NCBI RefSeq assembly: GCF_023824315.1
Contig: NZ_CP098732.1
Span: 3,317,793 to 3,381,792 of the forward strand
Length of the DNA: 64,000 nucleotides
Reading direction: 5' to 3'
Source of the DNA: Acinetobacter tibetensis
GTDB taxonomy: Bacteria > Pseudomonadota > Gammaproteobacteria > Pseudomonadales > Moraxellaceae
Shown here: positions 18,757-28,262 of the stretch, piece after piece
Layout of the letters: every line of letters starts with the position of its first letter
Numbering within the stretch: position 1 is the stretch's first letter
Translations under genes and position numbers: made by a program
The notes under the pieces: model-generated
The model's input: only the letters and a program-made list of their open reading frames with translations
What the model was told of the DNA's origin: nothing
Databases searched by the model: none

Positions 18757-20586
18757 TTAAATGTCACGTACTGCGCCTTTTGAGGCACTGGTAGTATGCA
18801 TCGCATAGGCTTTTAAAGCTTTAGAGACTTTACGCGGACGCTGTTCAGCAGGCTGCCAGCCTTTGGCTTCTTGCACTTCACGGCGCGCTGCCATGGTTGC
18901 TTCATCCACGGCTAAGTGAATGCTACGGTTTGGAATATCGATTTCGATACGGTCGCCATCTTCCACCAAACCAATCGCACCGCCTTCAGCCGCTTCAGGC
19001 GAAACGTGACCAATGGAAAGACCCGATGAACCACCCGAGAAACGACCATCGGTGAGTAAAGCACAATCTTTACCGAGACCTTTCGATTTTAAATAACTGG
19101 TTGGATACAACATTTCTTGCATACCCGGACCACCACGTGGACCTTCGTAACGAATCACCACCACATCACCTGCGGTAATTTTGCCACCTAAAATCGCTTC
19201 TACCGCAGCATCTTGGCTTTCAAAAACACGTGCTGTACCGTTGAATTTCAAGATGGAATCATCCACACCTGCTGTTTTCACAATACAGCCTTCTAATGCG
19301 ATGTTGCCATATAGTACAGCCAGACCACCATCTTGAGAGAAAGCATGTTCAGCATTACGAATAACACCGTTGTTACGGTCACCATCTAAACGAGAGTAGT
19401 AACGGTCTTGTGAGAATGCCGTTTGCGTCGGTACACCGCCCGGTGCTGAGCGGAAGAATTGATACACTTCTTCATCTTCAGTACGGATGATGTCCCATTT
19501 ATCCAAAGCATCTTTTAAGGTTTTTTCATGCACAGTCGGTACAGACGTATCCAACAAGCCTGCACGGTCTAATTCACCCAAAATCGACATAATGCCACCT
19601 GCACGGTGTACATCTTCCATATGCACGTCTTGTTTTGCAGGTGCAACTTTACACAAAACAGGCACTTGACGTGATAAACGGTCAATGTCGGTCATGGTAA
19701 AGTCAACTTCTGCTTCATGCGCCGCTGCCAACAAATGCAATACCGTATTGGTTGAACCGCCCATTGAAATATCAAGCGTCATGGCATTTTCAAAGGCTGC
19801 TTTGGTGGCGATTGAGCGTGGCAACAAGCTGTAATCGTTTTGTTCGTAATGGCGTTTGGTAATTTCAACGATCAATTGACCAGCACGCTCGAATAGTTTT
19901 TTACGATTCGCATGTGTCGCCAAAGTTGAACCATTGCCCGGAAGGGACAGACCCAAAGCTTCGGTTAAACAGTTCATTGAGTTTGCAGTGAACATGCCCG
20001 AACATGAACCACACGTCGGACAAGCTGAACGCTCGTATTCAGCCACTTCTTCATCAGTGAAGCTGTCATCTGCTGCCACAATCATGGCATCGACAAGGTC
20101 AATCGCGTGTTCATTGCCACGGATTTTCACTTTACCCGCTTCCATCGGCCCGCCAGAAACAAAAACCACAGGAATGTTCAGACGCATAGACGCCATCAAC
20201 ATGCCTGGGGTAATTTTGTCACAGTTTGAAATACAGACCATCGCATCAGCACAGTGCGCATTGACCATGTATTCCACTGAGTCTGCGATTAAGTCACGTG
20301 AAGGCAATGAGTACAGCATGCCATCATGCCCCATCGCAATTCCATCATCGACTGCAATGGTATTAAATTCTTTTGCTACACCGCCTGACGCTTCAATTTG
20401 ACGTGCCACAAGTTGACCTAAGTCTTTAAGATGCACATGACCAGGAACAAATTGAGTAAAAGAGTTGACCACCGCAATAATCGGCTTGCCAAAATCTTCA
20501 TCTTTCATACCTGTTGCACGCCATAAACCACGTGCGCCAGCCATATTTCTTCCATGTGTTGATGTTTTTGAACGATAGTCAGGCAT
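18757..20586 (-). CDS. ilvD: Dihydroxy-acid dehydratase, long (E. coli-like) type
   Basis: 609 residues, close to the 616 of E. coli IlvD. Motifs: [27 protein letters not shown] at the N-terminus (here given only as landmark residues 1-27), [39 protein letters not shown] and [16 protein letters not shown]. It converts 2,3-dihydroxy-isovalerate and 2,3-dihydroxy-3-methylvalerate into the keto acids of branched-chain amino acid synthesis. The N-terminal motif and length make this the likelier biosynthetic enzyme of the two. Confidence 0.93.
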   Translation of the reverse strand: MPDYRSKTSTHGRNMAGARGLWRATGMKDEDFGKPIIAVVNSFTQFVPGHVHLKDLGQLVARQIEASGGVAKEFNTIAVDDGIAMGHDGMLYSLPSRDLIADSVEYMVNAHCADAMVCISNCDKITPGMLMASMRLNIPVVFVSGGPMEAGKVKIRGNEHAIDLVDAMIVAADDSFTDEEVAEYERSACPTCGSCSGMFTANSMNCLTEALGLSLPGNGSTLATHANRKKLFERAGQLIVEITKRHYEQNDYSLLPRSIATKAAFENAMTLDISMGGSTNTVLHLLAAAHEAEVDFTMTDIDRLSRQVPVLCKVAPAKQDVHMEDVHRAGGIMSILGELDRAGLLDTSVPTVHEKTLKDALDKWDIIRTEDEEVYQFFRSAPGGVPTQTAFSQDRYYSRLDGDRNNGVIRNAEHAFSQDGGLAVLYGNIALEGCIVKTAGVDDSILKFNGTARVFESQDAAVEAILGGKITAGDVVVIRYEGPRGGPGMQEMLYPTSYLKSKGLGKDCALLTDGRFSGGSSGLSIGHVSPEAAEGGAIGLVEDGDRIEIDIPNRSIHLAVDEATMAARREVQEAKGWQPAEQRPRKVSKALKAYAMHTTSASKGAVRDI

Positions 20587-21008
20587 TGTGTATTTCCAAC
20601 AAAATTTGTGCTTGATATGAATCTGCGATTCATTCTGGCTAAAGAAGACTGATCATTGAGCATGAATCAATCGAAACATAGGCAACATCATAATACTACA
20701 GCTATGTGTTTAACAGACAACCCGCTTTTCTCTTTCCTGCATCACGATATACAGGCTATATTTCGACAAATGATCTCAAAGAAAACTGTACGAACCTACT
20801 ATAAACCGAGCACAGGAAATTAAATATAAAACTTTCATGAATATTTTTTTAATTTTGCATAACTAAAAGTTTTCAAATACCGATACCCTTGCTATTTTTT
20901 TGCGTCGCATATTCAACCAATATCGTGATTGTTACAGCGCATATTGTAGATTCGGCTTAGCGTTGCTTTTGACATATAATAGACACAAGTTTCTATGGAA
21001 TTTGATGT
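20587..21008. other. Divergent promoter region between ilvD and fmt
   Basis: No gene seen. A clean -10 box TATAAT lies at 20975-20980, 28 bases upstream of the fmt start; the matching -35 is weak (TTCGGC at 20951-20956). No leader peptide with a run of branched-chain codons was found in front of ilvD. Confidence 0.45.
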
Positions 21009-21968
21009 GTGAAAATCATCTTTGCCGGTACACCTGAATTTGCTGCATGTGCTTTGGCAGCGTTACTGAAAACAGAACATGAAATTGTGGCGGTATACAC
21101 CCAACCCGACCGCAAAGCAGGTCGTGGTCAAAAACTGACGGCTTCAGCGGTCAAACAGTTGGCATTGGAACATGATTTACCGGTGTATCAACCTTTACAC
21201 TTCAAATCTTCCACTGAGGAAGGCTTAGCAGCACAACAACAATTAAAAGATTTAAATGCCGATGTGATGGTGGTGGCCGCTTATGGTCTGATCTTGCCGC
21301 AAGTGGTTTTAGATACGCCGAAATATGGCTGTCTGAATATTCATGGTTCCTTGTTACCACGCTGGCGTGGTGCTGCACCGATTCAACGTGCCATTGCTAC
21401 AGGAGATGCTGAAACAGGTGTCACCATTATGAAAATGGCGGCAGGCTTAGATACAGGCGATATGATGTATAAAACCCTGTGTCCCATTGAAGCCACCGAT
21501 ACCTCTGCCTCATTGCATGACAAACTGGCGCTACAAGGAGCGGAAGCAATTGTTGCCGTGTTGCACTCTGAACAAACCTTACAGCACTATTTAGCCGAAC
21601 GTGAGGTACAAGATGAAGCTTTCACGGTCTATGCACATAAACTCAGCAAAGCTGAAGCGCAAATTGATTGGTCTTTAGATGCCGTACAGATTGACCGTAA
21701 TATCCGTGCTTTTAACCCTTGGCCAGTCGCATTTATCGCACTGGATGAGCAAAATAACTTAAGAGTCTGGAATTCCGTCTTATCGCATGAAACTGCAGAA
21801 AATGCCCAAGTCGGTGAAATTATTACGATTGATAAACACGGTGTACATGTTGCCTGTGCCAATCATACCGTCATCACACTAACTGCTTTACAATGGCCGG
21901 GTGGTAAACCGCTTAATGCCGTACAAATTTTACAAACCCAAAAACTGAATATTGGACAAATTTTATAA
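21009..21968 (+). CDS. fmt: Methionyl-tRNA formyltransferase
   Basis: 319 residues starting at a GTG. The N-terminal start KIIFAGTPEFAACALAALL, the formyl-tetrahydrofolate site (NIHGSLLPRWRGAAPIQ, about 110-126) and AAGLDTGDMM are diagnostic. It formylates initiator Met-tRNA. The stop overlaps the rsmB start (TAATG). The usual upstream partner def (peptide deformylase) is not adjacent here. Confidence 0.96.
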   Translation: MKIIFAGTPEFAACALAALLKTEHEIVAVYTQPDRKAGRGQKLTASAVKQLALEHDLPVYQPLHFKSSTEEGLAAQQQLKDLNADVMVVAAYGLILPQVVLDTPKYGCLNIHGSLLPRWRGAAPIQRAIATGDAETGVTIMKMAAGLDTGDMMYKTLCPIEATDTSASLHDKLALQGAEAIVAVLHSEQTLQHYLAEREVQDEAFTVYAHKLSKAEAQIDWSLDAVQIDRNIRAFNPWPVAFIALDEQNNLRVWNSVLSHETAENAQVGEIITIDKHGVHVACANHTVITLTALQWPGGKPLNAVQILQTQKLNIGQIL

Positions 21969-23275
21969 TGAGACAATCTCCCAACGCCTCTGGTAAGACT
22001 TTAAACTTACGTGCTCAGGTTGTTAAAACGTTATTGGCTGTCCAAAATGGTCAATCACTGGCATCGGTGCTTCAGCAACACATGGCCATTGTGTCTGACA
22101 AAGATCGTGCCTTGTACCATGAATTAGTTCTTGGCTGTTTACGCCAATGGCACGCACTGAAACAAGTGACTTTACCGTTGTTGTCTAAACCACTGGAAAA
22201 CCAAGTCGTTGAAACCTGTTTATACGTGGGTTTATACCAATTGTTGTGTACCCGCGTTGCAGCGCATGCGGCTATTTCTGAAACGGTAGATGCAGCAAAA
22301 CAATTGGGTATGGAAAGCTTAAGTGGTGTGGTGAATGCCATTTTGCGCCGTGCAACACGCGAAACAGAACAGTTCTACGATGTTCTAGAACAAGCCTCGA
22401 ATTTGCCGAGCTGGTTATCCAAACGTTTGAAAAAAGACTGGGGCGAGCAATTGGCTGAAATCAGCTACGAGCTGAAACAAGTTGCACCCTTAACCTTGCG
22501 GGTTAACACCTTACAAGTCAGCCGTGACGAATATCTTGAAATTTTAGAAGATGAAGGCATTGAAGCACATGCCTGTGAACTTTCGAATGTCGGTATTGTA
22601 CTTGATGAGAGTATTCATGTGCCTAGCCTGCCTGGTTTTGAAGCAGGTGGTTTTTCAGTACAAGATGAACATGCACAACTCTGTGCAACATTGTTACCTG
22701 ACTTGAATGGCAAATTCGTGATTGATGCCTGTGCAGCACCTGGGGGCAAAACAGCGCATATTTTAGAGAAATATCAGCCTAGAAAACTGATCGCACTCGA
22801 CCAAGATGAAAAACGCTTAAAACGTGTCGCTGAAAACTTAGAACGTTTGGCTTTAAGCGAAGAGCCAGTGGAAATTATCACTGCCGATGCAGTGAAATGG
22901 ACATCGCCTGAACTTGCGGATTGTATCGTCCTCGATGCACCTTGTTCAGCCATTGGGGTAATGCGTCGCCATCCCGATATTCGTTTACTGCGTCAGTCGG
23001 GCGATATTGCCAAAACGGTACAACTCCAAAAGCAAATTCTTGAAAATATGTGGCAACAACTCAAAGTCGGCGGCACATTGCTGTACATCACCTGCTCGAT
23101 TTTGAAAGCCGAAAATGAACAGCAAATGGTCGACTTCTTTGCTGGGCATACAGATGCGAAAGAAATTAAAATTGATGCCGATTGGGGGATTGAACAGATT
23201 CATGGTCGCCAATTGTTCCCACAAATAGGCCGTGGCGATGGTTTTTATTATTGCTTAATCGAAAAAACGGCCTAA
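21968..23275 (+). CDS. rsmB: 16S rRNA (cytosine-967 C5) methyltransferase
   Basis: 435 residues. The N-terminal NusB-like RNA-binding domain (about 1-140) is followed by the SAM-binding methyltransferase domain with DACAAPGGKTAHILE (about 253-267), LDAPCSAIGVMRRHPDIR (carrying the first catalytic Cys region) and ITCSIL (the nucleophilic Cys). It methylates C967 of 16S rRNA. It is translated from a start that overlaps the fmt stop. Confidence 0.95.
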   Translation: MRQSPNASGKTLNLRAQVVKTLLAVQNGQSLASVLQQHMAIVSDKDRALYHELVLGCLRQWHALKQVTLPLLSKPLENQVVETCLYVGLYQLLCTRVAAHAAISETVDAAKQLGMESLSGVVNAILRRATRETEQFYDVLEQASNLPSWLSKRLKKDWGEQLAEISYELKQVAPLTLRVNTLQVSRDEYLEILEDEGIEAHACELSNVGIVLDESIHVPSLPGFEAGGFSVQDEHAQLCATLLPDLNGKFVIDACAAPGGKTAHILEKYQPRKLIALDQDEKRLKRVAENLERLALSEEPVEIITADAVKWTSPELADCIVLDAPCSAIGVMRRHPDIRLLRQSGDIAKTVQLQKQILENMWQQLKVGGTLLYITCSILKAENEQQMVDFFAGHTDAKEIKIDADWGIEQIHGRQLFPQIGRGDGFYYCLIEKTA

Positions 23276-23287
23276 ACCTTTTTAAGG

Positions 23288-23314
23288 AAAACAGAAACTT
23301 TGGTTTCTGTTTTT
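23288..23314. terminator. Terminator between rsmB and the ZIP gene
   Basis: AACAGAAAC, loop TTTG, GTTTCTGTT followed by TTT, with A runs on the other side. It can serve both convergent genes. Confidence 0.75.
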
Positions 23315-23319
23315 CAACC

Positions 23320-24129
23320 TTAACTCACATACTTAAATATCACCAGACTCAGCGCCAAACAGGCCATACCTGTGACTAAGCCATAGACGGTTTCATGCCC
23401 TTGTGCATATTTTTTAGCGGTCGGCAGTAGTTCATCGAGTGCCAAATACACCATCACCCCACCAATAATGCCAAATACGGTGCCATACACACTAAAACTT
23501 AAATACGGTGCCAAAAGAAAATAACCAATCATTGCACCTAAAGGTTCAGCAAGCCCTGAGAGTAAACTAGCAAGTAAAGCTGCACTTTTTTTCCGTGTTG
23601 CCATATAGACAGGCAAAGCAATCGCAATACCTTCAGGAATATTATGAATAGCAATGGCTACCGCAAGCGGTGCTCCAAGTGCCGGACTTTCCAAAGTTGC
23701 AAAAAAAGTGGCCAAGCCTTCGGGCAAGTTATGTGCCGTAATCGCAAATAAAGTCAGCAATCCTGTACGTAATAATTGTTGTTGATTAATCCCCTGCACA
23801 CTTTGGTTTTCAATGGTTTCGTGAGGGTTGGGGATACAACGGTCGAGAATTAAAACTAAAATCACACCCAGTAATAATGATAAAGTGCCGAAGGCATAGC
23901 CCATTTTATCATCAAAAGCCTGACTAAAAGAATGAATGGATTTGTTTAAAATTTCGGTCAAAGAAACATAAATCATCGCCCCAGCGGAAAATGCCAATCC
24001 AAACGAGAGAAAGCGATAACTCGGCTGTTTAAAGAATACGACCAAAGCACCGCCCAGAACTGTCGCCAGTCCTGCAAGCAAGGTCACGCCAAATGCAACC
24101 CACACCTGATGCGGTAATAAGGTGTCCAT
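23320..24129 (-). CDS. zupT: ZIP-family metal transporter, ZupT-like
   Basis: 269 residues from the ATG at 24129, preceded by an AGAG ribosome site; a GTG 27 bases upstream is less likely. Eight membrane helices are expected. The two metal-site motifs of ZIP proteins are seen in ITAHNLPEGLATFFA (helix 4) and AIAIHNIPEGIAIALP (helix 5). It should import zinc, and possibly iron or manganese, into the cytoplasm. A strong palindrome sits directly upstream, suggesting metal-dependent control. Confidence 0.9.
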   Translation of the reverse strand: MDTLLPHQVWVAFGVTLLAGLATVLGGALVVFFKQPSYRFLSFGLAFSAGAMIYVSLTEILNKSIHSFSQAFDDKMGYAFGTLSLLLGVILVLILDRCIPNPHETIENQSVQGINQQQLLRTGLLTLFAITAHNLPEGLATFFATLESPALGAPLAVAIAIHNIPEGIAIALPVYMATRKKSAALLASLLSGLAEPLGAMIGYFLLAPYLSFSVYGTVFGIIGGVMVYLALDELLPTAKKYAQGHETVYGLVTGMACLALSLVIFKYVS

Positions 24130-24147
24130 AAGTGATGCTCTAAATAA

Positions 24148-24179
24148 GAAAGCCACTATCTTAAATGATAATGGCTTTC
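24148..24179. promoter_or_regulatory. 13-6-13 palindrome at the zupT promoter
   Basis: GAAAGCCACTATC (24148-24160) and GATAATGGCTTTC (24167-24179) match as inverted repeats at 12 of 13 positions with a 6-base centre TTAAAT. It ends 18 bases upstream of the zupT ATG, placing it around the start of transcription. Its position and symmetry are those of a repressor operator. It shares the GATAAT element of Fur boxes but is not a standard Fur or Zur site. Confidence 0.6.
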
Positions 24180-24215
24180 ATTTGCATATACTCAGTATTT
24201 ACTGAAACAAATTAT

Positions 24216-24359
24216 TTACAACGTGTGCTGATCTTTCACTTCGTCCAGCACTTCATCCAATTCTTCAGGGTTTTTCATCAAATGGAGAATCGACAATGCC
24301 AACCCACCCCAGAGAAATACCATTGAGATAATCATCATTATGATAGCTTTAGTATTCAT
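24216..24359 (-). CDS. MetS-like small subunit of a methionine/alanine symporter
   Basis: A 47-residue protein with one membrane helix (AIIMMIISMVFLWGGLALSI, residues 5-24) and an acidic tail (PEELDEVLDEVKD). The ATG follows an excellent ribosome site (AGGAG) that overlaps the stop of the upstream transporter gene. In Corynebacterium such a tiny protein, MetS, is required for the sodium-coupled importer MetP. The size, position and helix-plus-acidic-tail layout match that family. Confidence 0.8.
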   Translation of the reverse strand: MNTKAIIMMIISMVFLWGGLALSILHLMKNPEELDEVLDEVKDQHTL

Positions 24360-24369
24360 TCTGCTTCTC

Positions 24370-25848
24370 CTAGCGATCTTTCATTTTGCTGAGCACAATT
24401 GCCACAACAGCACAGAAAATCACGCTGCCCCATCCAAATACACCTTGCAAGCTCATGCTGTAAGTGTCGTAACCATTCATCACTAAGTTGAACAGGGTCA
24501 TTCCTAGTGTAGTAATTAAAATAAACGTGGTAATTACAGTTAATGTAAATGCCCAACCTTTACCTAATTGAATGGTCGAGATACGGTTGACATGATCACG
24601 CAGTTCCATCAGTGCAGAACGTTTAAACCAAGCGATACAGATAATTGATGCCAATGCACCACCGATAATCCCGATATTGTTGATAAAGTGGTCAATAATA
24701 TCCACCAGCTTAATCGCATTTACGCTAGAGAATAAAAAGATTGAAACCAGCGCACTACCACCACCAATAATCGATACAGCTTTTGAACGGCTCCATTTTA
24801 ACTTGTCTTGCATGGCAGCAATTGGAACTTCCAAAATACTCACCATAGAAGAAATACCCGCTACAAATAACGAGGAGAAAAACAGAAGACCAAATAAATC
24901 TGCACCAGCACCCAAGCTCGAAATAATTTTCGGGAAAGCAATAAATGCAAGACCAATACCGCCACTCACAACATCTTTAACGTCTGTACCTGCAGCATGT
25001 GCCATAAAGCCCAATGCAGCAAAAATACCAATACCCGCTAAAATTTCAGTTGAAGCATTGGCAAAGCCAACAATTAAGCCCGAGCCTGTTAAATTGGTTT
25101 TTGGTTTTAAATAAGATGAATAGGTCACCATAATCCCGAAACCCACTGACAGTGAGAAGAAGGTATGACCATATGCTGCTAACCACACCTTATAGTCCAT
25201 CATTGCGGACCAGTTCGGAGTAAAGAATGCATTTAAACCTTGAGCTGCACCAGGTAAACGTAAAGCTTGAATCACCAAGAAAGTGAACAATACGAACAAC
25301 AAAGGCATAAAGATTTTGTTCGACAGTTCAACCCCTTTCTTCACACCACCAAACAAGATGATCAGGGTGAGTGCCCAAATACCAACTATTGGCCAAAACA
25401 AATGGTTAACAAACTGTAAATCTAAACCTGTGGCCTTAGATGTTTGTAAATAGGTATTGAAGAAGAAGCTTTCTGGATCATTGCCCCATGCTTGGCCAAT
25501 CGAGAAGTAAACATAACTTCCTGCCCAAGTCAGTACGCTGGCATAGTACAAGCCAATAATGATACAAACACAAACTTGCCACCAACCGAGCGTTTCACCC
25601 CCTTTAAATAAAGCGCGATACGCTTTAGGAGGCGAATTATTGCTACGATGCCCGACAGCATAGTCTAAAAATAATAGCGGTAAACCTGCCGTAATTAATG
25701 CAAGTAAATAAGGAATAAGGAACGCACCGCCACCATTTTCATAAGCAACGTAGGGGAAACGCCAAATATTACCTAAACCAACAGCCGAACCAACGGCTGC
25801 AATAATAAAACCAGATCGTGACGTCCAGTTTTCACGAGAATCTGCCAT
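24370..25848 (-). CDS. Sodium-dependent transporter of the NSS family, MetP-like
   Basis: 492 residues from the ATG at 25848, preceded by AGGTG. About eleven to twelve helices. The signature SGFIIAAVGSAVGLGNIWRFPY followed by ENGGGAFLIPY is the first helix of neurotransmitter:sodium symporters, where the unwound part binds sodium and substrate. Given the linked MetS-like peptide, methionine or alanine uptake is the best guess, but the substrate is not proved. The two genes form a two-gene operon on the minus strand. Confidence 0.88.
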   Translation of the reverse strand: MADSRENWTSRSGFIIAAVGSAVGLGNIWRFPYVAYENGGGAFLIPYLLALITAGLPLLFLDYAVGHRSNNSPPKAYRALFKGGETLGWWQVCVCIIIGLYYASVLTWAGSYVYFSIGQAWGNDPESFFFNTYLQTSKATGLDLQFVNHLFWPIVGIWALTLIILFGGVKKGVELSNKIFMPLLFVLFTFLVIQALRLPGAAQGLNAFFTPNWSAMMDYKVWLAAYGHTFFSLSVGFGIMVTYSSYLKPKTNLTGSGLIVGFANASTEILAGIGIFAALGFMAHAAGTDVKDVVSGGIGLAFIAFPKIISSLGAGADLFGLLFFSSLFVAGISSMVSILEVPIAAMQDKLKWSRSKAVSIIGGGSALVSIFLFSSVNAIKLVDIIDHFINNIGIIGGALASIICIAWFKRSALMELRDHVNRISTIQLGKGWAFTLTVITTFILITTLGMTLFNLVMNGYDTYSMSLQGVFGWGSVIFCAVVAIVLSKMKDR

Positions 25849-26620
25849 GAAACACACCTAAATCTTGGGGTAACTTTTATTGCTGCTTGTTATACGGATT
25901 AATATGGCTAGCAAAAAAGTACCATTCAAAAATCTTTTTGTTGTTTGATTTAGCTTCCACCTTTTGGGTGTTTCGTTCTAAATTGCAAACAGATGAAATG
26001 CACACAAAATCTTGGTTAAAGTCTTTCGGATTGTTTTCACCTCTTAATCATTGAACAATACTCACTTTTGTTATTTTTTGCTGTAATTTCTGGATGAAAG
26101 TTCGTCCTTTTGTATTCTATTTTTAATCAATTGATCAAAATATAGCTCTTTTTTTATCATATTTTTTAAAATAGATTAACAAAGCCCAAAATGCAAGATT
26201 TTTAAAATACTGGAAAATTCCCTTAATTTATTGATTATTGTGTGCTTACATTTTATCTATCTAAAAATCTTTTAGTTGAGTATCGTGGTTTAGCATCACA
26301 ATCACTCACCAAACTCAAAATTTTAAAATAAATTTATGATTTTATTCAAGTTTATGCCATACCTCCCACCAAGCTCAAGCTCAGTTCAAGCAGAGTAAAA
26401 TTCAAAATCTAAAAAGACGTTTGGCACTCACAATCATTTTTATACCTAAATCAGAAATCTGCTTCTAGCAGATTCATCACTATCTGCACTTTTATGTAAA
26501 AAAGCACTTTGACTACTGTTTCTTTTTTCGCATCGCTATATCATGCTCTGAAATACAACTGAATAGCTCTTGTTTTAACCTTTTTTAACGCAAACACACA
26601 ACACAATTTAGGATAAAAGC
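25849..26620. other. Long AT-rich divergent intergenic region
   Basis: About 770 bases without a gene, upstream of both the symporter (minus) and the barrel protein (plus). One hairpin, AATCTGCT-TCT-AGCAGATT, lies at 26456-26474 without a T run. Tracts of A and T at 26100-26220 could be a bent promoter region. No RNA gene or coding remnant was recognised. Confidence 0.4.
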
Positions 26621-27304
26621 ATGAAAGTAGCACAAGCAGGATTATTGGCATTAGGCGTAGGTTTGAGTGGCTTAGCTCAAGCAGATTTAGTCGCACTCAA
26701 AGGCGATATCAGCTATTGGGCATATGACGGGCATGCCGAAACAGTCCCATTTTCAAAAGAAAAACTCGACAATGAAGGTGCAGTCCAATTTTCTGTCGCT
26801 TTAGAACACCCAGTTCCGATTATTCCAAATGCCAAAATTCGCTATGTCAATTTAGACACTCAAACAAAGAGCAGCGTTCTAGGGCAACCCAATTATGCAG
26901 TTAACCTTGATCATGCTGACTTCATTCTCTATTACGAAATTTTAGACAATGTAGTTGATCTGGATATTGGTGCAGGTGCAACCACATTAAATGGCCACAT
27001 CAACCGTTTAGATCAACGTACCAATATTGATGAAACTTATCCGATTATTTACGGTACAGTCGGTGGTAAATTACCATTTACAGGTTTAAGTGCGAAAGCA
27101 GAACTAACCTATAGCAACTTTGATGATGCTCAGTTAACCGATGCTTTGGCGGAAATTCAATACAACTTTATCGACAACATGCTCGTCGATGTTGGTGTAA
27201 AAGCAGGTTATCGAATTTTCACTGTTGATTTAGATGACTATAACCGCAATGACATTAAACTTGACTTTAAAGGTCCTTATATTGGTTTAGATGCGCATTT
27301 CTAA
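26621..27304 (+). CDS. Outer-membrane beta-barrel protein (TIGR04219-like)
   Basis: 227 residues with a signal peptide ending GLSGLAQA-DL. The mature part is a run of amphipathic strands with conserved starts such as LKGDISYWAYDGHAE and an end GPYIGLDAHF, whose final Phe is typical of barrel insertion by BAM. Family members are outer-membrane proteins of unknown role. The last strand and clean length suggest an intact small barrel. Confidence 0.75.
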   Translation: MKVAQAGLLALGVGLSGLAQADLVALKGDISYWAYDGHAETVPFSKEKLDNEGAVQFSVALEHPVPIIPNAKIRYVNLDTQTKSSVLGQPNYAVNLDHADFILYYEILDNVVDLDIGAGATTLNGHINRLDQRTNIDETYPIIYGTVGGKLPFTGLSAKAELTYSNFDDAQLTDALAEIQYNFIDNMLVDVGVKAGYRIFTVDLDDYNRNDIKLDFKGPYIGLDAHF

Positions 27305-27320
27305 TTTCTGAAGTGCTACT

Positions 27321-27354
27321 AAAAAAGCTGAATGTTTGCATTCAGCTTTTTTAT
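27321..27354 (+). terminator. Terminator after the barrel protein gene
   Basis: AAAAAAGCTGAATG, loop TTTG, CATTCAGCTTTTTT. It probably serves both this gene and the convergent GNAT gene. Confidence 0.9.
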
Positions 27355-27370
27355 TTGTCCGTCTATCCAG

Positions 27371-27892
27371 CTAAGATGTAGCATTAAAACTGGCATGATA
27401 TTGAACATTGCCTTGTGGAATTTCATTTTCAAATGCAAGTACTTGAAAATACTCGGCAGGAACCCCTTCCAGTACCAACTGAGTCACGGCTCGAAAGCCA
27501 AACCGTGCATAATAATCAGGTTTCCCCAACACCACACACCCTTTTGCCTGCCGCTTTTTTAACTGGGCCAATGCCGTTTCAATTAAATCTCGACCGATGC
27601 CTTGCCCCTGAAATTCAGGTAAGACTGAAACTGGACCTAAACCATACCAAGCTTCTGTACCTGATGAAATTCGCACAGGAGAAATTGCAACATGTCCAAT
27701 TAGCTGTCCATCAAGTTCAGCAACTAGAGAAATACTGAGTTGTCCTGACTGCCGTAATGCACGCACGATAAATTGCTCATGATGATCACTATAAACTACC
27801 GATTCAAATGCCCTCATGGTCAAGTCTTCGATGTGATCAACATCTTCAGGTTGCTCAGCTCGAATTGACCCGATATGCTTTTTGTTTTGCAT
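27371..27892 (-). CDS. GNAT-family N-acetyltransferase (YhbS-like)
   Basis: 173 residues from the ATG at 27892, which has GAGG five bases upstream; a TTG at 27910 is less likely. The acetyl-CoA site is seen in LGPVSVLPEFQGQGIGRDLIE (about 92-112), and the C-terminal GKPDYYARFGFRAV is shared with YhbS-type proteins. The acceptor substrate is unknown. Confidence 0.82.
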   Translation of the reverse strand: MQNKKHIGSIRAEQPEDVDHIEDLTMRAFESVVYSDHHEQFIVRALRQSGQLSISLVAELDGQLIGHVAISPVRISSGTEAWYGLGPVSVLPEFQGQGIGRDLIETALAQLKKRQAKGCVVLGKPDYYARFGFRAVTQLVLEGVPAEYFQVLAFENEIPQGNVQYHASFNATS

Positions 27893-28262
27893 AAGCACCT
27901 CAATATTCAAATTCTTGATGTACGTTTTTGCTTACAGAGAACAACGATTTTTACGTCTATATACATTCCTCATCCCCTTTTATTATAAAAACATACAGGG
28001 ACAGGAAGTTTCTTTAAATAATAACAAAGATTGCAGGAAGCATCGTAATTGACAGGAGTTGATTACATATAACCTTATACAGAAAAGCCCTGTCAGGATG
28101 ATGGGGCTTTTCTTTTTATACAAACAGCAGCATTCAGAATCTAAATAAACCAAATCGGACAAACATTACAGAATGCTTCTATTTCTTAAAATAACTCATA
28201 TTGACTCCCTATATTGGACTACCTAACATCCTAAATATTTTAATCACATCAGGAATTTTATT
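27893..28262. other. Intergenic region with an orphan terminator
   Basis: No annotated gene, but a strong plus-strand terminator at 28082-28117 has no coding sequence upstream on that strand; see the separate entry. The remaining sequence shows no further signal. Confidence 0.4.
28082..28117 (+). terminator. Orphan intrinsic terminator
   Basis: GAAAAGCCC (28082-28090) pairs with GGGCTTTTC (28104-28112) and is followed by TTTTT. The only gene upstream on this side lies on the opposite strand and points away, so this may end a short non-coding RNA from the 27900-28080 interval, or restrain read-through into the transglycosylase gene. Confidence 0.65.
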
